Shown here: positions 45,324 to 54,358 of the stretch, one piece after another
How the letters are laid out: every line of letters begins with the position of its first letter
Numbering within the stretch: position 1 is the stretch's first letter
NCBI RefSeq assembly: GCF_002385225.1
Contig: NZ_DGDC01000038.1
Location: forward strand, 1-64,000
From: Psychrobacter sp. UBA3962
GTDB taxonomy: Bacteria; Pseudomonadota; Gammaproteobacteria; Pseudomonadales; Moraxellaceae
Length of the DNA: 64,000 nucleotides
Direction of reading: 5' to 3'
Notes under the pieces: generated by a model
What the model was told of the DNA's origin: nothing
What the model saw: only the letters and a program-made list of their open reading frames with translations
The model's database searches: none
Made by a program: the position numbers and the translations under genes

Positions 45324-45389
45324 GGCCTTTTTTGTTATTATTCGTTGTGATAAATTATTTTATGGCGAATAGGACAAAAAGGCCTTTTT
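45324..45389 (+). terminator. Terminator of hemL (imperfect long hairpin)
   Basis: Outer arms GGCCTTTTTTG/CAAAAAGGCC and an inner ATTCG/CGAAT pair, followed by TTTTT. Confidence 0.65.
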
Positions 45390-45447
45390 AGTTTAGATTA
45401 TTGTTTTAAACTTTTTTATTTTCAATTGATTGCAAGGAAGCAATTTT

Positions 45448-47160
45448 ATGAGCACTTCACCCGCCTTAGTGAGCGAGGTTTACGCCCGCCACGGTCTTAA
45501 TTATAACCTGCCTATTGATGACGCCATTCACAATGTCATCGACTTACTACAGCCCAAAATCACTCAACACAGTGAAAAAAATGCTTTTCGTATGGGTGAT
45601 GTGACCCTTAGTTTTGCTCAAATTGATATTGCTAGTAGACGATTCGCCGCTTTTTTACAGGCGCAAGGCTTTAGCAAAGGCGATCGAGTAGCGGTGCAAT
45701 TACCTAATATTTTTCAGTATCCAGTGGTCATCTTAGGTTGTCTGCGCGCTGGTATAGTGCTGGTTAATGTTAATCCGCTATATACCCAATACGAATTAGC
45801 GCATCAATTGCTCGATGCACAAGTTAAAGGACTTGTGGTGCTAAAAGGCATGGACAGTGCCTATCAAAATTTAGAGGAAGAGGTTAAGCAGTCTCTAGGC
45901 TGGGTGATACATTGCTCGTTAAGTGGTGATGGCGCGGCTAACAACGATATCTTGGCGCTAAAGCAACTTGGCTCATCACAGTCTGAGTGCCCGGCCCTTG
46001 ATGCTGAAAATCTGCCAAATACTACACGGACTAACTCTATCAGATTTGTCGATGTCATTAATAATTATCATGAGTCTCATTTTGAGCCTCTGACAATTGG
46101 TCGTCAGGATTTGGCCTTATTGCAGTATACTGGAGGCACCACTGGGAAGCCTAAAGGTGCCAAGCTTTCCCACTTCAATTTAGTGGCAAACGTGCTGCAA
46201 TGCTACGAATGCTTCGGTGACAATATCCAAAGTCGGGCAAAGCAACAGGTTAAGGTGTTAAACCCTTTGCCGCTCTATCATATTTTCTCCTTTACCGTCT
46301 GTGGGCTGCTAAGCTTATATGGTGGTTGGGAAGATATTTTGGTTACCAATCCCAGAGATATGGATGGCTTAGTCGATACTATTGAAAAGCATAAGCCCAA
46401 TCTTATTCCTTCTGTAAATACCTTATTTTTAGGTTTATTGCATCACCCTAAATTTAGCAGCTTAGATTTTAGTGAGCTGTATTTATCTATCGGCGGTGGC
46501 ACAGCCATTATTAAAGCTATTGCTGAGCGCTGGAAGGCGGTTACTGGTCAGACTATCAATGAGGGTTATGGTATGTCAGAAACAGCGCCAGTGATTAGCT
46601 TTAACCCACCCAGTATTACTGACTTTAATGGCACTGTTGGTTTACCGTTGTCTTTAACCGAAGTTAAAGTGATTGATGATGCTGGTAATGAATGCGAGGT
46701 TGGCAGCTCAGGTGAAGTGTGTATTAAGGGACCGCAAGTGATGAGCGGCTATTGGGAACGCGATAACCAAGATACTTTCACCGCGGATGGTTACTTTAAA
46801 AGCGGTGATATTGGATTTGTAGATGAACAGGGGTTTGTAACCTTAGTTGATAGAAAAAAAGACATGATTTTAGTCTCAGGTTTTAACGTCTATCCGAATG
46901 AAGTCGAGGCGGTATTAACTGAGCATCCTAAGGTGGTTGAAGTGGCGGTCGTGGGCGTTGCTGATGAACATAGTGGACAGGTGCCCAAAGCCTTTGTGGT
47001 CGCTAAGCAAGGCAAAGGAGAGTCTGCGCTGACAGTTGAAGAGTTACAGCAGTTTGCCCATGAGCGTATGACTGGCTATAAGCGGCCTAAGTATTATGAG
47101 TTTATTGATGAATTACCTAAATCTGCAGTTGGCAAAATTTTAAGAAAAGAGCTACGCTAA
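45448..47160 (+). CDS. Long-chain-fatty-acid--CoA ligase
   Basis: A 570-aa AMP-binding acyl-CoA synthetase, close to FadD in size (561 aa). The P-loop is LLQYTGGTTGKPKGAKLSH, the linker region EGYGMSETAPVISFNP, and the fatty-acid signature GYFKSGDIGFVDEQGFVTLVDRKKDMILVSGFNVYP spans about residues 445-480. PKSAVGKILRKELR closes the protein. It activates fatty acids at the inner face of the membrane. ATG 45448, preceded by AAGGAAG, is a better start than TTG 45430. It is monocistronic, between two terminators. Confidence 0.9.
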   Translation: MSTSPALVSEVYARHGLNYNLPIDDAIHNVIDLLQPKITQHSEKNAFRMGDVTLSFAQIDIASRRFAAFLQAQGFSKGDRVAVQLPNIFQYPVVILGCLRAGIVLVNVNPLYTQYELAHQLLDAQVKGLVVLKGMDSAYQNLEEEVKQSLGWVIHCSLSGDGAANNDILALKQLGSSQSECPALDAENLPNTTRTNSIRFVDVINNYHESHFEPLTIGRQDLALLQYTGGTTGKPKGAKLSHFNLVANVLQCYECFGDNIQSRAKQQVKVLNPLPLYHIFSFTVCGLLSLYGGWEDILVTNPRDMDGLVDTIEKHKPNLIPSVNTLFLGLLHHPKFSSLDFSELYLSIGGGTAIIKAIAERWKAVTGQTINEGYGMSETAPVISFNPPSITDFNGTVGLPLSLTEVKVIDDAGNECEVGSSGEVCIKGPQVMSGYWERDNQDTFTADGYFKSGDIGFVDEQGFVTLVDRKKDMILVSGFNVYPNEVEAVLTEHPKVVEVAVVGVADEHSGQVPKAFVVAKQGKGESALTVEELQQFAHERMTGYKRPKYYEFIDELPKSAVGKILRKELR

Positions 47161-47161
47161 T

Positions 47162-47197
47162 AAAAAAACCATCCTGCTTAGCGGGATGGTTTTTTTA
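47162..47197. terminator. Bidirectional terminator between the FadD-like gene and tsdA
   Basis: AAAAAAACCATCC/GGATGGTTTTTTT with an inner GC pair, between convergent genes. Confidence 0.9.
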
Positions 47198-47221
47198 TTG
47201 ATCAAAATTTAACTGGAGTAA

Positions 47222-48196
47222 TTAACGGCGAACGTCTTTAGGCGCACCCCCTTTAGGCCAGTCTTTGTCTTTATTGGCTTTCACTGGGCGGTCTAAATGA
47301 GTGAAGTAAGCAGCAATGTCGACGGCTTCTTGATCGGATAGGGTATTGCCCTGACCAAATGGCATCTTACCTTTAATAAAGGCAGCTGCTTTATAAGTAC
47401 GAGCCATGCCTGCACCATCGTTGAATGAATCAGGACCGGCTACTGCAGGGTAAATATAGCCTCCGTCCTCTTTAAATTGACCTTGGCCATTGTCACCGTG
47501 ACATACAGAGCATTTTTCTGCAAAAAGCTGTTTACCATTCTCTGGGTTAGGCTCAAGATTGGTGTCTACTTCAACGAAACCACGCCCTTCAGGAGAAACG
47601 CCAGCTGGGATTCCCTGTGACAACCAGCCCATGTAAGCTAGGATAGCGTTCATGTCATCTGAAGTGGGGTCTAATGCTTTACCGTTCATGGAGCGCTCAA
47701 AACAGCCATTAATACGCTCTTGTAAGGAGTTCACACGCGCGCCGCGAGAACGATAAATTGGGAAAATTCCTGTTAGACCATTCCACGGCGCAGCATAAGC
47801 TTCTGAACCATTGGCCAAATGGCAACTGGTACAGTTTAAGCGGTTGCCCACATTATCTGGCAACTCTGTATAAGTGTTATTAACCAGATGTAAACCGCGG
47901 CGAATGGCTGCCCCCAGCTCATCATCTGGGATAGTCGATTCATCGGGCATCTTGATTGAGGCAGTGGAGGCTGCACCATCACCAACTGGCGCAAAGCTGC
48001 TATTGGCCTCAGGCATGCCGTCTTCAAGGGCCTGAGCCTGGGCTTCAAGAGATTTAACTCTGGCAAGAGCGGCCGCTTCTTCGGTACGATCTACAGCTTT
48101 AACTTGATTGTCGTTACTACAGCCTACGCTAAATAAGGCGGAAGCCACAATAAGCGAGGCGGCTAGGGGCAGTTTGGTTGATTTTAGTTTGGTCAT
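47222..48196 (-). CDS. TsdA-type dihaem cytochrome c (thiosulfate dehydrogenase-like), lipoprotein
   Basis: A 324-aa exported dihaem cytochrome. The signal ends in a lipobox (FSVGC, Cys26), so it is probably anchored to a membrane. Haem sites are CTSCH at 122-126 and CSVCH at 229-233. Cys165 in RINGCFERSMNG is the likely unusual axial cysteine ligand of the active-site haem in TsdA enzymes, which join two thiosulfates to tetrathionate or run in reverse. The AYMGWLSQGIP and GAGMARTYKAAAFIKGKMP blocks are also TsdA-like. A linker rich in Glu and Ala (38-60) spaces it from the membrane. A paralogue lies 6 kb away (54351-55286). Reaction is inferred from family. Confidence 0.82.
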   Translation of the reverse strand: MTKLKSTKLPLAASLIVASALFSVGCSNDNQVKAVDRTEEAAALARVKSLEAQAQALEDGMPEANSSFAPVGDGAASTASIKMPDESTIPDDELGAAIRRGLHLVNNTYTELPDNVGNRLNCTSCHLANGSEAYAAPWNGLTGIFPIYRSRGARVNSLQERINGCFERSMNGKALDPTSDDMNAILAYMGWLSQGIPAGVSPEGRGFVEVDTNLEPNPENGKQLFAEKCSVCHGDNGQGQFKEDGGYIYPAVAGPDSFNDGAGMARTYKAAAFIKGKMPFGQGNTLSDQEAVDIAAYFTHLDRPVKANKDKDWPKGGAPKDVRR

Positions 48197-48688
48197 GGCG
48201 AGTCCTTAATTCTTTATAATAAAAATGCGGTATACCTGCCTATATAAAAATAAAAAATGGATAAAAAAGGGGAGGTACGCTAATAAAACTTACAATTGAC
48301 ATCCAATATAAGTTATTAAACATCAGTTACTAAAAAAATATTATATGACATAGTATTATTATTTAAAAGAAGCAAAGTAATAATCCCGCCTTAACCCCTT
48401 TCAAAGCATTATTAATCTAAGCTTGCTTGCCACTTTTTAGCATAAGTGATTTAATGAGAGACCGGTCGTCTTCGCAGAAAAAGGTTGCTGAATTAAATTA
48501 GTAAGCAGTCAGCGAATTTGGGTCAAGAGTTTGTTAAAATACAGCTCTACTAATAAATTTTAAATTTGATTGGCTTTGTGCTAAATGTTGGTACAGAAAG
48601 TCATTCGTTGCCAATATTTTTAATATTTAATAATAAATCACATTTTTCTAAATCTGTATTAATCTAACCTAAGGTAAGACAGTCGCTT
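48197..48688. other. 492-base divergent gap between the tsdA-like gene and ppx
   Basis: AT-rich region with no credible gene. It must contain promoters for both neighbours. I found no strong paired hexamers and no terminator-like hairpin. Confidence 0.45.
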
Positions 48689-50212
48689 ATGCCTAATAAC
48701 TTTCTAGCGAATAATGAACTAATGGCCGCCATAGATATTGGCTCAAACAGCTTTCACTTGGCTATCGCTCGCTTGGATCATGGTGAGGTAAGGAAAATTG
48801 CCTCTATGTCTGAAAAGGTTCAATTAGCAGCCGGCCTAGATGAAAGAAAATACCTAAGTGAAGAGGCACAACAAAGGGGGCTTGATTGTTTGGCTCGCTT
48901 TATGGGCAGGCTAGATTCAGTTTCAGCAGATAGATTGCGGATTGTTGCCACCAACGCCTTGCGTCAAGCCAAAAACGCCGACGAGTTTATTAGACGAGCC
49001 AATGAAATCTTGCCTAAGCCCATTGAGATTATTGCAGGCCGAGAAGAAGCCCGTCTGATTTATTTGGGGGTATCACATACCAATGAGAGTATTGATAAAA
49101 GACTGGTCATTGATATCGGTGGGGGCTCAACCGAGTTTATCATTGGTCAAGAGTTTGATCCGTTATTGACCGAGAGCTTACAGATGGGTTGTGTGGCTTA
49201 TACCCAATGGTTCTTTGAGTCAGGCGATATTACCGAGGCGGCTTTTAATGCCGCCATTGCCGATGCGCGCAAAGAAATCTTACGTATCAGTACTACCTAC
49301 CAAAAGACGGGATGGACCAGTGTAGTAGGCTCAAGTGGTACCATTAAAGCGGTTCGCAATGTATTGGTATCAAAGGGTTGGGCAGATGATCAGGAACGCA
49401 TTACCTATCAAGGTGTGAAAAAACTGCAACAACTGCTGCTTAAAGTAGGCCGTGTCGAAGACATTGATTTAGAAGGCGTTAAAGAGCACCGAAAGGCTGT
49501 TTTCCCAGCCGGTGTGTCTGTGTTGCTGGCCGCTATGAAGGTACTTGGTATTGAGACCATGACCTATTCTGATGGGGCGCTGCGTGAAGGGGTTATGTAT
49601 GACATGCTAGGCCGCTTTGCCAGTGAAGATGTGCGCGACCGCAGTGTTCAAGCTTTAGTAGAACGTTATTCAGTGGATAAGCGTCAGGCAAGACGTGTGG
49701 TAAAAAGCTGTGAGCGTCTTTATGAACAAGTTCATGAGGCCTTAGAGCTAAGCAGTGAAGACAATGACTTGATGCGTCGTACCGCCTATCTGCACGAAAT
49801 TGGTTTGGCCATTAGTCACAGTGGTTACCATCATCACAGTGCCTATTTATTAGAGTTCTCAGATATCCCAGGATTTTCCCAAGTAGATCAAGTCCGTATG
49901 GCGCAGTTGGCCCGTAACCATCGCCGCAAGCTGAAGTCAGAAACCTTAGAGCAAGTGCAAGAAATTGGTGGTAGAAAGCTGGTTTACCTGTGTTTGCTAC
50001 TGCGTTTGGCTGTATTGGTTCATCGCAGTCGTAATGATCATGATAAGAGCGATCTTAAGCTAAATATTATCGATAAAGAACATTGGCAAGTAAGGGTTGA
50101 GTCTGAGCTTGACGAGTATGCCTTGCTTATACTGGATCTTAAAGATGACATTGCTCAATTCAAAAAGTGGGGCGTTGAGTTGACTGTGGTGCAAGAGAAC
50201 TCTGAATTATAA
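48689..50212 (+). CDS. ppx: Exopolyphosphatase (Ppx/GppA family)
   Basis: A 507-aa enzyme that removes terminal phosphates from polyphosphate. It belongs to the ASKHA fold: phosphate-1 motif AIDIGSNSFHLAIARL, phosphate-2 motif LVIDIGGGSTEFIIG, and the SYSDGALREGVMYDML-type block near residue 290. A C-terminal HD-like helical domain follows (YLHEIGLAISHSGYHHHSAYLL). Length is that of E. coli Ppx (513 aa); GppA is slightly shorter. Together with ppk2 at 34.7 kb it indicates active polyphosphate turnover. accA follows after 63 bases and may be cotranscribed. Confidence 0.92.
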   Translation: MPNNFLANNELMAAIDIGSNSFHLAIARLDHGEVRKIASMSEKVQLAAGLDERKYLSEEAQQRGLDCLARFMGRLDSVSADRLRIVATNALRQAKNADEFIRRANEILPKPIEIIAGREEARLIYLGVSHTNESIDKRLVIDIGGGSTEFIIGQEFDPLLTESLQMGCVAYTQWFFESGDITEAAFNAAIADARKEILRISTTYQKTGWTSVVGSSGTIKAVRNVLVSKGWADDQERITYQGVKKLQQLLLKVGRVEDIDLEGVKEHRKAVFPAGVSVLLAAMKVLGIETMTYSDGALREGVMYDMLGRFASEDVRDRSVQALVERYSVDKRQARRVVKSCERLYEQVHEALELSSEDNDLMRRTAYLHEIGLAISHSGYHHHSAYLLEFSDIPGFSQVDQVRMAQLARNHRRKLKSETLEQVQEIGGRKLVYLCLLLRLAVLVHRSRNDHDKSDLKLNIIDKEHWQVRVESELDEYALLILDLKDDIAQFKKWGVELTVVQENSEL

Positions 50213-50275
50213 TTTAGGCTGAATGGTCTAATGTAACCGATAAACAAAACGATAATAATATTTTAAGGACTTATC

Positions 50276-51079
50276 ATGAGTGCAGTTTGGGATAGTGTGG
50301 GCTTAGCAAGACACGCTAAACGCCCTTTATTTTTAGATTATGTCGGACAGCTATTCACTGAGTTTGATGAGCTTCATGGGGATAGAGCTTTTGCCGATGA
50401 TCGTGCTGTGATTGGCGGTTTGGCTCGATTCAACGGCCAACCGGTGATGATTATTGGTCAGCACCGAGGACGTAGCACCCGTGAGCGTATCGCCCATAAC
50501 TTTGGTATGGCCTACCCAGAAGGCTACCGTAAGGCCATTCGCTTAGTGAAGTTGGCTGAGCGTTTTAAGTTACCTGTACTGACTTTTATTGATACTCAAG
50601 GTGCCTATCCTGGGGTAGAGGCTGAAGAGCGTGGTCAAGCTCAAGCCATTGCAGAAAGCATCGCGACTTTTAGTAGCTTAAAGACGCCAATAATCGTGAC
50701 TATTATTGGAGAAGGCGGCTCTGGTGGAGCATTGGCTATTGGTGTTGGCGATAAGGTCAATATGCTGCAGCACAGTATTTATTCGGTGATCTCTCCTGAA
50801 GGCTGTGCCTCTATCTTATGGAAGACGGCTGAAAAAGCCCCTGAGGCCTCCGAAGCTTTAAAGCTAAACTCAGATAACTTGTATCAACTCGGGCTAATAG
50901 ATGCCATCGTTGATGAGGGGCAAGGCGCCCACCTAGATGCTAAGCCAGTTATGGAAGGTCTGCAGAAGCTGTTGGCTGAGCAGCTGGCGGAGCTAAAACA
51001 AATAGAAGTTGATGAGCTGGTTGAGCAGCGTTATCAGCGTCTAAAGCATTTTGATTCAACTTTGAGTCTTCAACCTTAA
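50276..51079 (+). CDS. accA: Acetyl-CoA carboxylase carboxyltransferase subunit alpha (short form)
   Basis: A 267-aa subunit that, with AccD, transfers CO2 from carboxybiotin to acetyl-CoA. The core is intact: ARHAKRPLFLDYV, FTEFDELHGDRAFADDRAVIGG, NFGMAYPEGYRKAIRL, GEGGSGGALAIGVGDKVNML, and SVISPEGCASILWK. Compared with E. coli AccA (319 aa) about 50 N-terminal residues, a coiled-coil arm, are absent. AAGGA before the ATG shows the start is genuine. I recall a similarly short AccA in Acinetobacter, so this is probably a family trait. The usual DTPGAYPG is DTQGAYPGVEAEERGQ here, with Gln for Pro and Glu for Gly. Confidence 0.93.
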   Translation: MSAVWDSVGLARHAKRPLFLDYVGQLFTEFDELHGDRAFADDRAVIGGLARFNGQPVMIIGQHRGRSTRERIAHNFGMAYPEGYRKAIRLVKLAERFKLPVLTFIDTQGAYPGVEAEERGQAQAIAESIATFSSLKTPIIVTIIGEGGSGGALAIGVGDKVNMLQHSIYSVISPEGCASILWKTAEKAPEASEALKLNSDNLYQLGLIDAIVDEGQGAHLDAKPVMEGLQKLLAEQLAELKQIEVDELVEQRYQRLKHFDSTLSLQP

Positions 51080-51150
51080 TTCGTCATAAGGCATTTTTCT
51101 TAACTGACCTTTTTAACCTCATTAGCCTCTTAATAGGTTAAACGAAATAA

Positions 51151-51181
51151 AAAAAAGACAGACTTAGCTCTGTCTTTTTTT
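51151..51181 (+). terminator. Terminator of ppx-accA
   Basis: Stem AAAAAAGACAGA/TCTGTCTTTTTT with a six-base loop and a long T run. Confidence 0.9.
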
Positions 51182-51265
51182 ATTTTAATCTATTTAAAAT
51201 GTTGCTAAAGGCAGTAAGCATAAGCGCTTAGCCTCATAATATTAAAAATAATTTAATATTATTTC

Positions 51266-51295
51266 GCTTTATTTTAAGTTTTTTTAAAATAAAGC
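51266..51295 (+). repeat. 12-bp inverted repeat directly before the csp promoter
   Basis: GCTTTATTTTAA (51266-51277) and TTAAAATAAAGC (51284-51295) are exact complements around six bases, abutting the -35 box of the cold-shock gene at 51296. It could be an upstream AT-rich activating element or a cruciform. Confidence 0.5.
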
Positions 51296-51324
51296 TTGCT
51301 TAAGGTAAGAAAGGCTCCTATACT
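51296..51324 (+). promoter_or_regulatory. Cold-shock gene promoter with long leader
   Basis: TTGCTT (51296-51301) and TATACT (51319-51324) are separated by the optimal 17 bases. The start would be near 51331, leaving a leader of about 134 bases. Long structured leaders are typical of cold-induced csp mRNAs, which refold with temperature. Confidence 0.72.
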
Positions 51325-51464
51325 ACATTCCTGCTTAAGAGAAACCCGCAGCAAATCATTACCTCGTAGTATTAGCATTAATCCTCCGTTTTAAGATTTC
51401 CCGTAGTTGCTCAAGCGTTACCCGACCGAAATGGTCATTATGTTTTAAAATTAGGAAGATGAAT

Positions 51465-51674
51465 ATGTCAGATACTATCAAAGGTACAGTAAAGTGGTTT
51501 AACGAAGCTAAAGGTTTTGGCTTTATTGCTCCAGAAACTGGTCCAGACGTTTTTGCTCATTACAGCGAAATCGCAAGCTCAGGTTTCAAAACCTTAGCTG
51601 AAGGCCAAGAAGTTGAGTTCACAGTAACTCAAGGTGCTAAAGGCCCACAAGCCCACGGTATCACAGCTATCTAA
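51465..51674 (+). CDS. Cold-shock protein (CspA family)
   Basis: A 69-aa single CSD protein. RNP1 is KGFGFIAP and RNP2 is VFAHYSEI, where most homologues have VFVHFS, so one aromatic and one aliphatic position differ. It starts MSDTIKGTVKWFNEAKGFGF. ATG 51465 has AGGA eight bases ahead; the in-frame ATG at 51459 is too close to that site. The protein binds single-stranded RNA and DNA and melts secondary structure in the cold. It is monocistronic, with promoter, long leader and terminator all visible. Confidence 0.95.
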   Translation: MSDTIKGTVKWFNEAKGFGFIAPETGPDVFAHYSEIASSGFKTLAEGQEVEFTVTQGAKGPQAHGITAI

Positions 51675-51729
51675 TTAGCTACGATGATTTAAAGTGGTGA
51701 TAATTTAAAAACATTGCTTTAAATGAATC

Positions 51730-51759
51730 AAAAAAACGAGCCCTTGGCTCGTTTTTTTT
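51730..51759 (+). terminator. Terminator of the cold-shock gene
   Basis: AAAAAACGAGCC/GGCTCGTTTTTT with a three-base loop, then further T residues. Confidence 0.9.
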
Positions 51760-51940
51760 CGTCTGTACTTTTTGCTAACTGCTAATTTTTTATGTTTCAT
51801 GAAGGAAGTCAACTTGGGCTAATGGCAACTATCTTCCTAAGTTATCAACTAAATACTGGCATTTATATATAATTTAATATACTATATATTTATATATTAA
51901 TTAGCTTGTAACTCAAGCATACTGAAGGAAGGAGTCTACT

Positions 51941-52126
51941 ATGCAAAAAAATGTTGGCAATACAGACAGAATGATCAGAATCATTGCAGGAATTATTATT
52001 CTGGCCCTTGGTGCGTACTATGGGAGTTGGTGGGGATTGGTCGGTCTTGTACCCTTATTGACCGGCATAACTCAGTCTTGCGTGCTGTATAAATTGCTAG
52101 GTATTAATACTTGTAAGCTTAAATAA
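51941..52126 (+). CDS. DUF2892 (YgaP-like) small membrane protein
   Basis: A 61-aa protein. MQKNVGNTDRMIRIIAGIIIL is the DUF2892 start, followed by a second hydrophobic helix (WGLVGLVPLLTGITQSCVLY) and a C-terminal GINTCKLK. These two-helix proteins occur alone or fused to rhodanese (YgaP); the two cysteines (in QSCVLY and NTCKLK) are family-conserved. AAGGAGTCTACTATG gives a strong ribosome-binding site. It lies 46 bases before a CxxC-containing AhpD-like gene, a probable two-gene unit. No specific function is known. Confidence 0.88.
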   Translation: MQKNVGNTDRMIRIIAGIIILALGAYYGSWWGLVGLVPLLTGITQSCVLYKLLGINTCKLK

Positions 52127-52172
52127 TCTATTTTTTTCCAGTATTCCGTTAATTTAAGAGTAGGAGAGAGTA

Positions 52173-52514
52173 GTGAGTAAATCTTTTAATGATATCACCA
52201 AGCATGTAAGCAAAAACTTAGCAGTCCTAGGTAAAAGCATACCAGAGACGACCAAAGCTTTTTCTGGTCTTGCCCAAAGTGCTTCGGCGGCTGGCGTCTT
52301 GGATCAAAAACAAAAAGAGCTTATTGCTTTAGCGATAGCAGTATCTCAACGCTGTGATGCTTGTATTGGTTTTCATACCAAAGCACTGATTAAGCTTGGG
52401 GCAACTCGTGAAGAGATTGCTGAAACACTGGGTGTCTGTGTTTATATGGGCGGTGGTCCAAGCCTTATGTATGCTGCAGAAGCCATGTCTGCTTTTGAAG
52501 CATTTAGTGAGTAA
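52173..52514 (+). CDS. Carboxymuconolactone decarboxylase/AhpD-like protein
   Basis: A 113-aa helical protein of the CMD family. The redox motif C-x-x-C-x-x-x-H is seen as RCDACIGFHTKAL, followed by KLGATREEIAETLGVCVYMGGG, as in AhpD-like disulfide proteins rather than true decarboxylases. It starts with GTG at 52173, with AGGAGAG seven to nine bases upstream. A role in peroxide or thiol redox is likely but unproven. It follows the DUF2892 gene closely and is succeeded by a loose hairpin terminator. Confidence 0.88.
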   Translation: MSKSFNDITKHVSKNLAVLGKSIPETTKAFSGLAQSASAAGVLDQKQKELIALAIAVSQRCDACIGFHTKALIKLGATREEIAETLGVCVYMGGGPSLMYAAEAMSAFEAFSE

Positions 52515-52957
52515 CTAATTAAATAAAAGCGTACTAAATCAAAGCATATTTTAAGCTTAGCACTTACCTGCCATTAGTTAAATTAAGACAGCAGTTCATA
52601 CCTGCCAAGCTTGCATTTTTAAAATGAAAGCCTTAGTCGCTGTAGCCTTAGAGGTTGCCGTGATTAAGGCTTTTTTATGCGATTTAATAATTGCCCCCAA
52701 GAAACACTTATTCCGCCCCCTAATCCCTAAAAGGAATATGGAGTTGTGTTGGTTAATCCCTAAATATAATGTAATATCATATTATATGTAACTAGAAAGT
52801 AACTAATAGCCTAGTTATATTTCAATAAAGTTTCTATAAGTAATGGGGTAAAAGTCGTTTTGGTCGCTTTCTTCCTGTTACTACCAATCAATTACCTACA
52901 CGACCTAAGCTTATAAATAGGGTTGTTATAAGAACAAAAGTTTTGGGAGTCATGAAT
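52515..52957. other. 443-base gap before the cytochrome operon, with terminator
   Basis: A hairpin with arms AAAGCCTTA (52627-52635) and TAAGGCTTT (52665-52673) plus a T run ends the upstream unit. TAATCCCTAAA occurs twice (52721-52731, 52754-52764). AT-rich palindromic sequence around 52770-52790 precedes the operon. No gene is visible. Confidence 0.55.
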
Positions 52958-54358
52958 ATGACAAAAAGAAAATGGCCAATGATTATAGTGCTTGGGGCAT
53001 TATTGGTTTTAATATTGGCATTTTTGTTCAGTATGATGCTGACCAAAATGCGGAGTGTGGATGAGTCTGTTACCACCTCAATCCAAGTAGATATTAACGA
53101 CCCTGCACTTATTAAGAGAGGAGAGTACGTGGCCCGCACTGCAGACTGTGTGGCGTGTCATAGTACTTTAGATGGGGAAGCCTATGCGGGTGGCCTGCCC
53201 ATGTTGACCCCACTAGGTGCTATTTATTCAACCAACATTACTCCAGATAAAGAAACAGGTATCGGTAATTATACTCTGGCTCAATTTATTAACTCAGTGA
53301 AGCATGGGGTTCGTGCCGATAACTCAGCGCTTTATCCTGCGATGCCTTATCCTTCTTATCAAATTATGCCAGATGAAGACATCGCCGCTATGTATGCTTA
53401 CTTTATGTCAGCGGTAAAACCTGTGAAACAGGCCAACCTAAAAAGTGAGCTGCCTCCGGTATTTAACTGGCGCTGGCCTTTGGCTTACTGGCAAGCCATG
53501 TTTGCTCCAGAGCGCAAGTTTGTGGCAGAGAGCGACGACAAGGTTTTAGCCAGAGGTCAGTACTTGGTTGAAGGTCCAGGTCACTGTGGCTCTTGTCACA
53601 CTGAACGCGGTATTGGCTATCAAGAAGTGGCCTTATCTAATAAAGACTCTGAGAAATACTTAAGTGGTGCCGTTATTGATGGGTGGCGTGCTAAGAGCTT
53701 ACGTGGTGAGCATCGCGGCTTAGGCACTTGGAGTACAGAAGAGTTGGTAGACTTCTTTAAGACCGGTCGTACCGATAAAGTGGCGGCTTTTGGGGCCATG
53801 GCAGAAGTGGTTGAGCACAGTACTCAATATATGACCGATGAAGATTTACATGCGATGTCCGCTTATCTGAAAACGTTAAGCCCTGCTCCTGGTAAAGAGG
53901 TCACTTTACCGGCCAAAGAGGACACCACAACCCAAAAACTACTCGATGGTAATTATGATAGCCGTGGTGCTATGTTATATGCGGAATACTGCCAGGTTTG
54001 TCATCGTGCCGATGGTAAAGGGGTACCTCGTATCTTCCCAGCATTAGATGCCAACAGTGCGGTCATTGCTCGTGATGCCGACTCAGTGCTTCAAATCACT
54101 ATGAATGGCGGACGTATGCCGAAAACTCCGCATGATCGTATGGCCTTCACTATGCCTGAGTTTAAGCACTTGAGTGATTCAGATATTGCAGAAATTGTGA
54201 ACTATGTTCGCAACAGCTGGACCAACCAAGCGCCAGAAATTAATACCACAGACGTGGTGAAAATGCGTGCTTTCTTAAATGCCAAACCAGTCACAGCCAC
54301 AGATTTACCAATGGATCTTACTGTGCCTGCACAGCCAAAAGGAGCGGGTAATGAGTGA
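52958..54358 (+). CDS. Membrane-anchored triheme cytochrome c (ADH/gluconate dehydrogenase cytochrome subunit type)
   Basis: A 466-aa cytochrome with an N-terminal anchor helix (residues 7-29) and three c-type haem sites: CVACH (64-68), CGSCH (210-214) and CQVCH (345-349). Spacing and length fit the triheme cytochrome subunits of membrane alcohol or gluconate dehydrogenases, which pass electrons to quinone or oxidases. No dehydrogenase subunit is adjacent; the next gene is TsdA-like and overlaps by eight bases. I therefore suggest this cytochrome accepts electrons from that enzyme. ATG 52958 is preferred because GGGAG lies eight bases upstream; an ATG two codons earlier is too close. Confidence 0.83.
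   Translation: MTKRKWPMIIVLGALLVLILAFLFSMMLTKMRSVDESVTTSIQVDINDPALIKRGEYVARTADCVACHSTLDGEAYAGGLPMLTPLGAIYSTNITPDKETGIGNYTLAQFINSVKHGVRADNSALYPAMPYPSYQIMPDEDIAAMYAYFMSAVKPVKQANLKSELPPVFNWRWPLAYWQAMFAPERKFVAESDDKVLARGQYLVEGPGHCGSCHTERGIGYQEVALSNKDSEKYLSGAVIDGWRAKSLRGEHRGLGTWSTEELVDFFKTGRTDKVAAFGAMAEVVEHSTQYMTDEDLHAMSAYLKTLSPAPGKEVTLPAKEDTTTQKLLDGNYDSRGAMLYAEYCQVCHRADGKGVPRIFPALDANSAVIARDADSVLQITMNGGRMPKTPHDRMAFTMPEFKHLSDSDIAEIVNYVRNSWTNQAPEINTTDVVKMRAFLNAKPVTATDLPMDLTVPAQPKGAGNE

Noticed and set aside
53142..54015. Triheme cytochrome as the cytochrome subunit of a local alcohol dehydrogenase
   Set aside because: No PQQ or flavin dehydrogenase gene lies nearby, and the overlapping neighbour is TsdA-like, so that name was used only for the family type.
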